Shown here: piece after piece, positions 7,948 through 16,773 of the stretch
How the letters are laid out: each line of letters opens with the position of its first letter
How positions within the stretch are numbered: position 1 is the first letter of the stretch
Source: Candidatus Hydrogenedentota bacterium
Lineage (GTDB): Bacteria > Hydrogenedentota > Hydrogenedentia > Hydrogenedentales > CAITNO01
Length of the DNA: 64,000 bases
Direction: 5' to 3'
NCBI GenBank assembly: GCA_012730105.1
Contig: JAAYBJ010000066.1
Coordinates: 20,348 to 84,347, forward strand
Program-made: the position numbers and the translations under genes
Notes under the pieces: model-generated
Told to the model about the DNA's origin: nothing
Database searches by the model: none
What the model saw: only the letters and a program-made list of their open reading frames with translations

Positions 7948-10137
7948 ATGCACATTTTGATTACGGGAGGGGGAGGCTACCTTGGGGGTTGGGTGGTTTC
8001 CTCCGCGATCGCGCGCGGCCATAGTGTTCGCGTACTGGACCGCTTTTGCTTCCTGTCATCCTCTATGACTCCGGAAACGGTGTTTGCGGAAGAATTGGCA
8101 TCCGGAAAATTGGAATTGATCCAAGGGGATATTCGGCGTCTGCAGGAATATCCCAGCCTGCTCGATGGCATAGACACGGTGATTCATCTTGCGGGTTTGT
8201 CGAGTGATCCCACCTGTGACCTTGATCCCGAAATGGCGCAGGAAGTCAACGTGGAATGTACCCGGGAACTGGCACGCCAATCGTTGCAGGCTAGCGCGAA
8301 GCGGTTTCTGTTCGCGTCCACCTGCGCCGTTTACGGCCACGGCGTATTTGAACTGCTGGATGAAGAAAGCCCCTCCAACCCGGTGTCGGTTTTCGCAAAA
8401 ACGAAACTGGACGCGGAACAGGCCCTGCTGTCCATGGCTTCCACGTCATTTTCCCCGGTTGTAGCGCGCATGGGAACGCTTTTCGGTTTTTCCAGGCGGA
8501 TGCGTTTTGACCTTGCCGTGAATCATATGGTCGCGACGGCCATGAGGCAGAAGCGGATATTGGTTCGCGGGGGCGGCGGTCAGTGGCGTCCGTTCATTCA
8601 TGTGTGCGACGCGGCGGAAGCGCTGTTGCTGCTTGCCGAGGCGCCGGACGCTGTCGTTGAAGGCGAAATATTCAACGTGGGAACGGATGAACAAAACATA
8701 AGGGTTTCTGATCTGGCCAGGCTTGTCTCCGACGCTCTTGGTGGCGTGACAATCGACATAGCCAAGGATGACGATGACCTGCGCAATTACCGGGTCCGCT
8801 TTACAAAACTGAACCGCGAATTCCGGTTTCAGCCGCAGCGCGGATTGCATGACGGCATTGAAGAGGTTCGGCACTATCTTCTTGACGGGTCGGTGGAACC
8901 CTTTGATGAGCAGTATTTTAACGTGGACCGAATGAAACGGCTTCGGGCCACCCCCGTGGACGAGGGGGGCGAGCCTGTAGCCGCGCGTTTTATCCCGTTA
9001 AGCAGGCCGGGGCTTGGTCCTGAAGAGGAACAGGCAGTATTGAACGTGCTGCGGACGGGTTGGCTGACTTCGGGTCCGCAGGTAAAAATCTTTGAGCAGA
9101 TGGTGGCGGATGCGGTGAATTCCCGTTTCGCTGTCGGAGTTTCGTCTTGTACGGCGGCTCTGCACCTGTGCCTGGCTGACTTGGGAATCGGGCTAGGCGA
9201 TGAGGTGATCACATCGCCTATTACCTGGGCGTCCACGGGCAATACTGTCTTGAATATGGGCGCCTCCCTGCGTTTTGTGGATGTGGATCCCGTAACCATG
9301 AACATGGATCCAGCCCGCCTGAAAGAGGCGATATCGGAACGGACCAAAGCCATTATCCCCGTGCATATTGCCGGTTTGCCCTGCGACATGGATGCTATTC
9401 GCGGCATCGCGGAAAGCGCCGGGATCCCCGTTATAGAGGACGCGGCGCACGCTATTGGCGCGTCTTACAAGGGGCGCATGATCGGGTCTGAGGGCCCCTG
9501 TTGTTTCAGTTTTTATGCTATCAAAAATATCACCACCATGGAAGGCGGCATGATCACCGTGAATGATGCGGATAGGGCGAACCGGCTGCGGTTGCTGGCC
9601 GCGAATGGCATGACCGCCACTGCCTGGGACCGCTACGGACGAAGCGCCGTTCCCGCCCCGTCGGAGGTGATCCAGCCGGGATTCAAATACGCTCTCGGTA
9701 ACGTGAACGCAGCCATGGGTATAGAACAGATGAAGAAGTTTGACACGTTCAGGGCATCCCGCAGGCGCATCGCCGAAATGTACACTTCCGTGCTGGCCGG
9801 CGTGGAGGAGATCGAAGTGCCCGGGACGCCCGACGAGTCGGAACACGCCTGGCATCTGTATGTTATCCGGCTGAACCTGCGGACACTTACCCGGAACCGG
9901 AATGAGATCATGCAGGATTTAAGGCGGGAGAACATCGGGACCGGCGTGCACTTTTATGGACTCCATCTCCACCGGTACTACGCGGACACGCTGGGTTTGC
10001 GCCCCGAGGATTTTCCCGTGTCGACGGATCTTTCCAACCGCGTGATATCGCTTCCGCTACATCCGCAATTGAGCGACCGCCATATCCACGAGGTTGTATC
10101 AGCGCTGAAGAAAGTCTTGTCGTATCGAAGAAAATAA
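7948..10137 (+). CDS. Fused NAD-dependent epimerase/dehydratase and DegT/DnrJ/EryC1-type aminotransferase
   Basis: 729 residues with two enzymes in one chain. The first part, about 1-315, is an extended SDR nucleotide-sugar epimerase/dehydratase: GGGGYLGG dinucleotide loop, HLAGLSSDP, and STCAVYG with the catalytic Ser/Thr. At the YxxxK site the sequence is FAKTK, so catalytic Tyr is replaced by Phe149 (codon TTC at 8392). The second part, about 350-729, is a DegT-family PLP aminotransferase with the PLP Asp in EDAAHAIGA and Lys526 in FYAIKNITTMEGG. The pair would act in amino-sugar nucleotide synthesis. The ATG at 7948 is chosen for the canonical Rossmann start, with AAGGAG 12 bp upstream; a GTG at 7882 gives an extra 22 residues. 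The gene stands alone behind its own promoter. Confidence 0.88.
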   Translation: MHILITGGGGYLGGWVVSSAIARGHSVRVLDRFCFLSSSMTPETVFAEELASGKLELIQGDIRRLQEYPSLLDGIDTVIHLAGLSSDPTCDLDPEMAQEVNVECTRELARQSLQASAKRFLFASTCAVYGHGVFELLDEESPSNPVSVFAKTKLDAEQALLSMASTSFSPVVARMGTLFGFSRRMRFDLAVNHMVATAMRQKRILVRGGGGQWRPFIHVCDAAEALLLLAEAPDAVVEGEIFNVGTDEQNIRVSDLARLVSDALGGVTIDIAKDDDDLRNYRVRFTKLNREFRFQPQRGLHDGIEEVRHYLLDGSVEPFDEQYFNVDRMKRLRATPVDEGGEPVAARFIPLSRPGLGPEEEQAVLNVLRTGWLTSGPQVKIFEQMVADAVNSRFAVGVSSCTAALHLCLADLGIGLGDEVITSPITWASTGNTVLNMGASLRFVDVDPVTMNMDPARLKEAISERTKAIIPVHIAGLPCDMDAIRGIAESAGIPVIEDAAHAIGASYKGRMIGSEGPCCFSFYAIKNITTMEGGMITVNDADRANRLRLLAANGMTATAWDRYGRSAVPAPSEVIQPGFKYALGNVNAAMGIEQMKKFDTFRASRRRIAEMYTSVLAGVEEIEVPGTPDESEHAWHLYVIRLNLRTLTRNRNEIMQDLRRENIGTGVHFYGLHLHRYYADTLGLRPEDFPVSTDLSNRVISLPLHPQLSDRHIHEVVSALKKVLSYRRK

Positions 10138-10200
10138 GCACGGTCCTCACGACCCCTGTTTGGAGACCGGCACCTGCAACCATAGGAAATAAAACAGTAC

Positions 10201-12642
10201 ATGCACATGTGTTCAGATACAAGGGTGAAAAAGGGGCGGCAGCCGTATGGCCCTTCTTATGGCTGCCACAAGGGTCCGGTGCGCCGGACGGCTCTCATGC
10301 CTTTTCTTATTGTCAGTGTCGTGTATTGTCTTCAGCCAGGCGCGGGCGCTTTTGAGGCCGGCGCCGCGAAAACGGACATTACCGCGCCGGTAGGTACCCC
10401 TTTGAACGGATATGGCGCCCGCATGGGACGGAATTCTGCCGGAATACATGATCCCATCTGGTCACGCGCCTTATATTTGGACGACGGGGAAACCCGGTTG
10501 TTTCTGGTCAGTCTAGACCTTGTAGCGATTAATCCGGAGTTGCGCCAGCGGGTTGAAGAACTCACCGCCGACCTGATACCTCCGGAAAATATTATATTAA
10601 CGGCCACCCATACACATAACGGCCACGGTGGCATGAGCCGCAGCATACCCTATCGTTTCGTTTCAGGCCGGTTTATTCCCGAAGTGGTGGAATCCACAGC
10701 CGCCGGTGTCGCAGCATCCATGAGAAACGCCTTTGAAAAGCGCCGCCGTGCGGCTCTGGGTTATGCCGTGGGCACGCACCAGGGACTTTCCGCGAATCGT
10801 CGCTATCCAGGTGGTCCCACCGATGAACAATTGGGGGTGATCGTGGTGGAGGATGCCGATGGAAACCCGATCAGTTTTGTGACCAACTTCGCCGGCCATC
10901 CCACCTCTATCGATGATCCGGACACCTTTAATTTTTCCGCCGATTACCCGGGCTTTTACTGCCTGGAAATGGAAACGCTGCTGGGTCCGGAATGTGTTCC
11001 GATATTTTTGAACGGTGCGGAAGGCAACCAGACCATTACCGCGCCTGAAAACAAAAGTGGTTGGGAGCGTACTGAGGCCGTGGGCAGGATGATTGCCCGG
11101 CGCGCCCACGAAATCGCCCAGACGATGACTTTTTCTGAGCCGAAGATGATGCTTTCCCAGAAAACAGCCCCATTGCCGCTGACCCTGGCCACATTTATAC
11201 AGCCGGAAGAAGTTGTACTTAAATCTCTGGAAATCAACGACCTGCTGATTTCATTTTTTCCCGGGGAGCCCTGTGTGGAACTCGGGCTGAACTTGCGCGC
11301 CCTTGCGCTTGCGCGGGGATATGGGGCGCATTTCTCCGTGGGGTTGAGCAACGACTATGTCAACTATTTCGTGCCCCGGCATCTTTACGCTGACTTGACG
11401 TATGAGTCGGCCATGACTTTTTTCGGGCCGGGCACGGAAGATTGGCTTTATGAGCAATTCCTGAGTTTGATGCTACGCGTGGGTGCGGATGAGGAAGCCC
11501 CAGGGCAGACGCCGCTTCCGGAACCCCTTTTGGAAGAGGTGGACGGCGGCACCATGATTACTGTAAAAGGTGATTCCCGTAGTCTGGGTGCGCAGCGGGG
11601 CAACGCCTTCGCCGTGGATATTCAGGCGCGCTTTGAACAGCGGGTGGTGCAGCCGGTCAATCAGGGAGATTGGGTTCCTGATTCGGGGATGTGGGGCGGG
11701 CTTCCCGCTTTCGTTAACGTGCCTGCCCTCGCATTGTCCTTTATGGGAATGGGATCCAGGAATCTGTTGAAGGGCATTTCACTCGATTTGATGAAGGAAA
11801 TGGAAGGCATGGCCGAAGGCGCTCGTCTGCCTTTCGAAGGATTGTGGCTGTTGCAGAATGCGCCGCTTTATGCGGGGATCAATGACAAATCCCTGTTGTA
11901 TGCCGCGCCCATATGCACCATGGTCGCGATTACCGGGGGGCGCGCGGGGGCGGAAAGCATCATTATCGGGAGAAACCTGGACTGGGCGCTTCCTGAAAAA
12001 GGCGTCATTACCCGCGTGCAACCCGAATCCGGCCATCCATTCATTCAGGCCGGGTTTTCCTGGAGTTCCGGTGTAGTTACCGGAATGAACGATGGTGGTC
12101 TTGTTTTGTGCGTGGAACGAATCCAACCGGAGACGGAGTCCCTTCCACAAAGGGCTCCCGTAGAGTTTATGCTTCGCGACCTTCTTCAAAGCACGGTAGG
12201 TTTCACCGAGGCTGTTGAAGCGGTTAAAGCGCTGGACTATATCCGCAATGTGCACGTCATGGTGGCGGGTATGGAGGAGGGGAAGCCAAGGGCCGCGGTG
12301 GTTGAACTAGGAAATCCGCCGGTGGTCCGGTATGACGAGGACGGGCTGCTGCTGGGCGTGTTGCCCGAAAATACAGCCGCGTCCATGGCCACCCGGAAAC
12401 GTTATACGACGGCGAAAGAGATACTGGCGTCACAGCCGGAGGTTAGTCTCGAATTTTTGCAGCAGGTATTGACCGGGGGCGGACAGCCAACCGTGGACAA
12501 CCTGGAGAGGATTTGGAACGCCCAGACACGCCATAGCGCTATTTTACTGCCAACATCGCGGGAAATGTGGGTGGCTTTCCCGCTGGCTTCGGGCAATGCC
12601 GGTCAATTCACGCGGATAAGCGTGTCCGGAGAAGCATCATGA
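10201..12642 (+). CDS. Exported neutral-ceramidase-like domain fused to a C45-type Ntn-hydrolase domain
   Basis: 813 residues. A hydrophobic segment (about 31-52) after a basic leader suggests export; ATG at 10297 is an alternative start. Residues about 52-430 resemble the N-terminal domain of neutral/alkaline ceramidases: opening AAKTDITAPVGTPLNGYG, zinc-type ATHTHNGHG (His137, His139) and FAGHPTS (His233). Residues about 445-813 resemble the C45/acyl-CoA:6-APA acyltransferase and cholylglycine-hydrolase group of Ntn hydrolases, with candidate nucleophile Cys572 in APICTMVA and the RNLDW motif. Both families act on N-acyl amide bonds, so the chain may process acylated amides such as sphingolipids, N-acyl amino acids or signals (inference). 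If it is a true Ntn enzyme it would need cleavage just before Cys572. It ends in an ATGA overlap with the next gene. Confidence 0.8.
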   Translation: MHMCSDTRVKKGRQPYGPSYGCHKGPVRRTALMPFLIVSVVYCLQPGAGAFEAGAAKTDITAPVGTPLNGYGARMGRNSAGIHDPIWSRALYLDDGETRLFLVSLDLVAINPELRQRVEELTADLIPPENIILTATHTHNGHGGMSRSIPYRFVSGRFIPEVVESTAAGVAASMRNAFEKRRRAALGYAVGTHQGLSANRRYPGGPTDEQLGVIVVEDADGNPISFVTNFAGHPTSIDDPDTFNFSADYPGFYCLEMETLLGPECVPIFLNGAEGNQTITAPENKSGWERTEAVGRMIARRAHEIAQTMTFSEPKMMLSQKTAPLPLTLATFIQPEEVVLKSLEINDLLISFFPGEPCVELGLNLRALALARGYGAHFSVGLSNDYVNYFVPRHLYADLTYESAMTFFGPGTEDWLYEQFLSLMLRVGADEEAPGQTPLPEPLLEEVDGGTMITVKGDSRSLGAQRGNAFAVDIQARFEQRVVQPVNQGDWVPDSGMWGGLPAFVNVPALALSFMGMGSRNLLKGISLDLMKEMEGMAEGARLPFEGLWLLQNAPLYAGINDKSLLYAAPICTMVAITGGRAGAESIIIGRNLDWALPEKGVITRVQPESGHPFIQAGFSWSSGVVTGMNDGGLVLCVERIQPETESLPQRAPVEFMLRDLLQSTVGFTEAVEAVKALDYIRNVHVMVAGMEEGKPRAAVVELGNPPVVRYDEDGLLLGVLPENTAASMATRKRYTTAKEILASQPEVSLEFLQQVLTGGGQPTVDNLERIWNAQTRHSAILLPTSREMWVAFPLASGNAGQFTRISVSGEAS

Positions 12643-14279
12643 GTGATACGGTGCGCAATTATTCCTGGGGCGGCAACTCGAGCAAACGGCGTCGTGCGCT
12701 GCGCAGGCACGGGCCGAATATTGCCAAGTATGTCCTGCCTGTTCTCGTGGTGACTATTGTTTGGGGCTTCTGGATAACCCGTGACAATTATCCCATGGCC
12801 GCCTTTGTCGCCCGGGACCACAGTTATGAAATATTTATTAATAATGTTGTCGACAGACGAAAAGATTTTATTAACAGCAATTTGCCCCGGCTCTTTCCGG
12901 AACCGTCCAGGGTACGGCAGATCGCGGACGGGCTGTCTCGGGAACTGCCGTTGCCCGAGTGGCTGTTGAACAACGTGAATGACGGGCTATGTCACATTTC
13001 CGGTAATGATATCAGCCGTCCGGAAAACACACTGGTTGTCACCAAAATGACTCGTATCGGTTGTATTTCCGAAAAGATAGCACGCCTGCTGCCCGCGGTG
13101 GAACATGACGAAGCCGGGGGGCTTGATTTGTATCTGCTGCCGGACGCGGGCTTTTACTATGCGGTCCGCGGGCGTACGTTTCTGCTGACCGCCTCCAGAG
13201 ACTGCTTGATCCGTGCCCTTTCACTGGATAAGGAGCAGGCGGTTCCCATTGAGGAATTCGAAGAACGGATTCAAAGGGCGGGCGGGGCGGATCTATATTG
13301 TCGCATGGAACCTGCCGCATTTCCCGTGGAGTACCGGCCCTTTGAAGAGTTGTCCTTCGCGCTCAAGTTTGAAAATGAATCTGCGCGTTTCCTGGTGCAG
13401 GGCCGCTTTTCAGAGGAATTCCAGACGCACTACGAAGCGTTGTTTCCCGCCGCGGCCAGCGGGCCGTTGCCGGCGCCCTTTGATGCTGTGGCGTCCGTTT
13501 CGATGGATTTCGGCAAGCCCCTTTCGGAGATACTGGACGCGCTGGCAAAGGTATTCTACGAGTCGGACATTTTTCCGGAATGGCTGTGGCACAGTTACAA
13601 AATGCCCGAGAATGAAACTGAAATCACTTCCTTGCAGCCTTTGATTGCCTCCATGATTCAAACAAGCGATTCCAGGGTAAGGCTGGGCTGGTTCGGTACG
13701 GACCCGTATGAAATTGTGCCGGTGCCGCTGATTGCGGCCACATTTGAAACCGATACTGACGGAGTATTGCTCCTTTTTGAAAGTATTACACAGACCCCGG
13801 AAGTATCTCAGGAAATTGATCTGATTCCCCGGTTGAACGCGGAAGAAATGCTGGTTCATGTTCCTTTTATCGGCGGACCCAATCTTGAACCCACCCTGGT
13901 AACTTTTAATGAGGGCATTATTTTCAGTTCCAGCCTTCCTTTGGCCATGGACCTCAAAACATCCCTTCCCCTGGCACAAGGGTTTAACCAGGAAGGCAAC
14001 CTGTACGCTTGTGTTAAGCCGACTGAAGCCATGGAGGCCCTCTTGCAGGCTGCCCGGGAATTGGCGTTGTCCGGGCTGTTGCGAGGTTATACCCCGGAAA
14101 GTTTGGAACTCGCCGCTAAACCGTGGATGGATGCCGCGTCAAGCGCCAAAGAAGCCGCATTGCTCGCTTCCTGGAGCGGTGGCCAGCTGCGCGCTGAAGT
14201 TAAAATCAGTATGCAGCCGCCCAGGCCCGTCAATGCGGCGGAGGGGGAGGATAACAACGCGGCGGATACGGATCTATAA
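12639..14279 (+). CDS. Membrane-anchored protein of unknown function, coupled to the ceramidase-like gene
   Basis: 546 residues. A basic N-terminus (SSKRRRALRRHG) is followed by one membrane segment (about residues 29-48, YVLPVLVVTIVWGFWI) and a large domain that should lie outside the inner membrane. I do not recognise the family; the alternation of short strands and helices and phrases such as VASVSMDFGKPL are vaguely reminiscent of DUF3352-type secreted proteins, but this is weak. The start is set by an ATGA overlap with the ceramidase-like gene, so production of the two is probably coupled. Its stop overlaps the smpB start (TAATG). Low-complexity acidic residues end the protein. Confidence 0.75.
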   Translation: MSDTVRNYSWGGNSSKRRRALRRHGPNIAKYVLPVLVVTIVWGFWITRDNYPMAAFVARDHSYEIFINNVVDRRKDFINSNLPRLFPEPSRVRQIADGLSRELPLPEWLLNNVNDGLCHISGNDISRPENTLVVTKMTRIGCISEKIARLLPAVEHDEAGGLDLYLLPDAGFYYAVRGRTFLLTASRDCLIRALSLDKEQAVPIEEFEERIQRAGGADLYCRMEPAAFPVEYRPFEELSFALKFENESARFLVQGRFSEEFQTHYEALFPAAASGPLPAPFDAVASVSMDFGKPLSEILDALAKVFYESDIFPEWLWHSYKMPENETEITSLQPLIASMIQTSDSRVRLGWFGTDPYEIVPVPLIAATFETDTDGVLLLFESITQTPEVSQEIDLIPRLNAEEMLVHVPFIGGPNLEPTLVTFNEGIIFSSSLPLAMDLKTSLPLAQGFNQEGNLYACVKPTEAMEALLQAARELALSGLLRGYTPESLELAAKPWMDAASSAKEAALLASWSGGQLRAEVKISMQPPRPVNAAEGEDNNAADTDL

Positions 14280-14737
14280 TGGATAATATTAAGATTATCG
14301 GCAAGAATCGGCATGCCTATCATGAGTACCATGTCCTTGAGAAGTATGAAGCGGGAATCGTTCTGCAGGGAACGGAAGTCAAGTCCATCCGTATGAATAG
14401 CGCCATAAGTTTGAAGGAGTCCTACGTGGATATAGAGAAGGAAGAGGCATGGCTGATTGGTTCCCGCATAAGTCCTTACCTTCAGGGAAACATAAATAAT
14501 CATGTGCCGGAGCGGCGCAGGAAATTGTTGCTTCACAAGCGGGAACTTAACAAATTGGCGCGCCAGGTGCAGGAGAAGGGCATGACCGTGGTGCCCCTGT
14601 CTGTGTATTTCAAACGAGGAAAAGTAAAGATTGAAATCGGCCTGTGCCGGGGCAAGCATCTTTATGACAAGCGTGAATCCATAAAAAAACGCGAATCGGA
14701 TCGTGAAATGGAACGGGCGGTTAAACGCTACAAATAA
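14279..14737 (+). CDS. smpB: SsrA-binding protein SmpB
   Basis: A 152-residue SmpB of standard length, the tmRNA partner in ribosome rescue (trans-translation). Conserved segments are NRHAYHEYHVLEKYEAGIVL at the N-terminus, GTEVKSIR, the PYLQGN-type loop, KRGKVKIEIGLCRGKHLYDKR, and the basic C-terminal tail that enters the ribosomal A site. The start codon overlaps the preceding stop as TAATG, so it is expressed, at least in part, from the ceramidase-like transcript. The tmRNA gene itself is not in the window. Confidence 0.96.
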   Translation: MDNIKIIGKNRHAYHEYHVLEKYEAGIVLQGTEVKSIRMNSAISLKESYVDIEKEEAWLIGSRISPYLQGNINNHVPERRRKLLLHKRELNKLARQVQEKGMTVVPLSVYFKRGKVKIEIGLCRGKHLYDKRESIKKRESDREMERAVKRYK

Positions 14738-14821
14738 CATCGGAGAATAAGGCATTGTGTTATTCACCGCTTCGCGCGGTATGTGTGCAGTTACGGTCAA
14801 ACAAAAAAAAGGAGAAGGAAG

Positions 14822-15244
14822 ATGAAGAAAGCAGGGCTTGTTCTTGTCGTAGTGTCCGCGATGGTTATGGTTGCAGGGTGTGCCACTACACCCGAGGGAC
14901 CCACGGACGAGGAATTGATTCAGCAGACGCTGGACCAGTTTAGCGCGGCGATTATTGAAAAAGATATCGACAAGTTGGGCGCGATCCTTTCTGAAAAGTT
15001 CAGCGCCCCTGAAGGGGAATCCAAGCAGGACTTCCTTGATTTTATGCAAAGCGCAATTGATTCTGGTTACCTAGATGACGCGGAAGTCAGCCGTGAAGAC
15101 GCACAGCAGACCATGGGCGAGGGGACTTGCGATGTCTATCCTGTCGATTTGATGAGTTCCGCGGGGAGCGTTTCGGTGGAACTGCATTTAACAAAGGAAG
15201 ACGGAGGCTGGCTGATCACCAGCTTGGATGTGGACGGCATGTAA
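14822..15244 (+). CDS. Small lipoprotein with a possible NTF2/SnoaL-like fold
   Basis: 140 residues with a lipoprotein signal ending in VAGC (Cys20), so probably anchored by lipid. The mature part starts with a helix containing QQTLDQFSAAIIEKDIDKLGAIL and continues with strand-rich sequence ending GGWLITSLDVDGM, a layout typical of SnoaL/DUF4440-like NTF2-fold proteins; no enzyme residues are evident. The ATG at 14822 is chosen for the strong GGAGAAGGA site and immediate signal peptide; an upstream in-frame ATG at 14783 would add a basic leader. A strong hairpin follows 49 bp after the stop. Confidence 0.78.
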   Translation: MKKAGLVLVVVSAMVMVAGCATTPEGPTDEELIQQTLDQFSAAIIEKDIDKLGAILSEKFSAPEGESKQDFLDFMQSAIDSGYLDDAEVSREDAQQTMGEGTCDVYPVDLMSSAGSVSVELHLTKEDGGWLITSLDVDGM

Positions 15245-15292
15245 TCATCGGGTCGCGTTGAACCCAAACGGGTACAAGTTGTTTCAGACTAA

Positions 15293-15329
15293 CTCCCGGC
15301 CGGAAGCCGGAAATGACGCCGGCCGGGAG
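15293..15329 (+). terminator. Strong GC hairpin after the lipoprotein gene
   Basis: CTCCCGGCCGG (15293-15303) and CCGGCCGGGAG (15319-15329) form a perfect 11 bp stem with a 15 nt loop. There is no T-run after it, so it may be a transcript-stabilising structure or a non-canonical terminator rather than a classical rho-independent one. Confidence 0.5.
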
Positions 15330-15384
15330 CAGGTCCTACACCAGTTGTGCTTGGAGATCTGTGTAAGAAGAGCAGGATAACATT

Positions 15385-16755
15385 ATGGAATTGGCCGAGA
15401 TAATCTTGTATACCCAAAAACAGCGGGACAACTATGTGAAACGTTTCGAAGAGGCCCTGGCGATCCCAAGCATATCCACCTTTCCCGAGAACAGGCAGTA
15501 TATGCTGCGCATGGCCGAATGGCTAACGGCGCAGATGACCGCGATGGGACTGGAAAATGTCTCGTTAATGCCCACTCCGAATAATCCGATTGTGTACGGG
15601 GACTGGATGCACGCGCCGGGAAAGCCGACCGTGCTTGTCTATGGGCATTACGACGTGCAGCCGGCGGATCCGCTGGAGGAATGGGACTCGCCGCCGTTTT
15701 CCCCCTCCGTGCGGGGAGACTACATATATGCCCGAGGCGCTTCTGATATGAAAGGGCAGATCTTCGCCCAGTTGATGGCGGTGGAGGCCTTGCTCGGACA
15801 GTCGGGACAGCTCCCCATAAACGTTAAGTATCTTATCGAAGGCGATGAGGAGGTCGGCTCGCCCCCCCTTGAGAATTTTATTCGCACAAACAAAGAACTG
15901 CTTTCCTGTGATGCCGTACTGAATTGCGACTCCATGATTCACGGGGCCGATGCCCCCTCCATTGTGTATGCGCTTCGCGGACTCGCCTATTTCGAACTCA
16001 CCGTGTCGGGACCCGCAAAAGACGTGCATAGCGGCATGTTCGGAGGTATCATCCGAAATCCCTTGAATGTGCTGTGCGAAGTGCTCGCGGGAATGCACGA
16101 CGCGGAAGGGCGCATCACGCTGCCGGGCTTCTATGATACTGTGCGTTTACTTTCTGAAGACGAGCGGGAGGTGCTCCGGCAGGGTCCATACAGTGAGCGG
16201 TATTTCATGGACCTGTCCGGTTCTCCGGGCTTGTTCGGAGAGTCCGGCTATTCTTCCATGGAACGTCTCGGCGCACGCCCCGCGCTTGATATCAACGGTA
16301 TTTGGGGCGGTTTCCAGGGGGAGGGGGCTAAAACCGTGTTGCCGGCACGTGCGGGCGCCAAGTTTTCCATGCGTCTTGTGGCGGACCAGCAACTCGACGA
16401 GGTTGTAAAGCAACTCGAGGCATATTTGGAAACGGCCATGCCGAAGGAGTGTCGGTACGCATTGTCGGTCCATTCGCTGGGGCCGGGCGCCATCATGGAC
16501 AGGAAGGCGGCGCCTATTCAGGCCGCGGCAAAAGCCATGAAACTGGTCTTTGGCAAGGAACCTTTTTTCAGGCGCGAGGGGGCCAGCGTTCCTGTCGTCG
16601 GCATGATGCAACAGCAACTGGGCGTGGATTCCTTGATGCTTGGATTCGGCCTTCCCGATGACGGCATCCATGGACCGAACGAACGCCAATCCCTGCCGCT
16701 CTTGTTTAAGGGTATTGAGACCTACCTGCATTTCATGAATATCCTGGGCTCCTGA
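15385..16755 (+). CDS. M20-family metallo-dipeptidase
   Basis: 456 residues, the usual size for M20A/CNDP-like dipeptidases. Metal and catalytic residues are visible: His88 and Asp90 (GHYDVQP), bridging Asp121 (GASDMKG), catalytic Glu155 and zinc Glu156 (EGDEEVGS), and His429 (GIHGPNER). The lid/dimerisation domain (about 200-370) contains AKDVHSGMFGG. The family hydrolyses dipeptides or related amides with two zinc ions; the exact substrate cannot be read from sequence. No signal peptide, so cytosolic. The start is preceded by AGGATAACATT. It is followed 18 bp later by tlyA. Confidence 0.93.
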   Translation: MELAEIILYTQKQRDNYVKRFEEALAIPSISTFPENRQYMLRMAEWLTAQMTAMGLENVSLMPTPNNPIVYGDWMHAPGKPTVLVYGHYDVQPADPLEEWDSPPFSPSVRGDYIYARGASDMKGQIFAQLMAVEALLGQSGQLPINVKYLIEGDEEVGSPPLENFIRTNKELLSCDAVLNCDSMIHGADAPSIVYALRGLAYFELTVSGPAKDVHSGMFGGIIRNPLNVLCEVLAGMHDAEGRITLPGFYDTVRLLSEDEREVLRQGPYSERYFMDLSGSPGLFGESGYSSMERLGARPALDINGIWGGFQGEGAKTVLPARAGAKFSMRLVADQQLDEVVKQLEAYLETAMPKECRYALSVHSLGPGAIMDRKAAPIQAAAKAMKLVFGKEPFFRREGASVPVVGMMQQQLGVDSLMLGFGLPDDGIHGPNERQSLPLLFKGIETYLHFMNILGS

Positions 16756-16773
16756 CGCCGTTTTGGAGGAACG

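Noticed and set aside
14087..15049. Minus-strand open frame of 320 codons across the unknown protein, smpB and lipoprotein genes
   Set aside because: It spans three plus-strand genes, including well-recognised smpB, so it is a chance frame.
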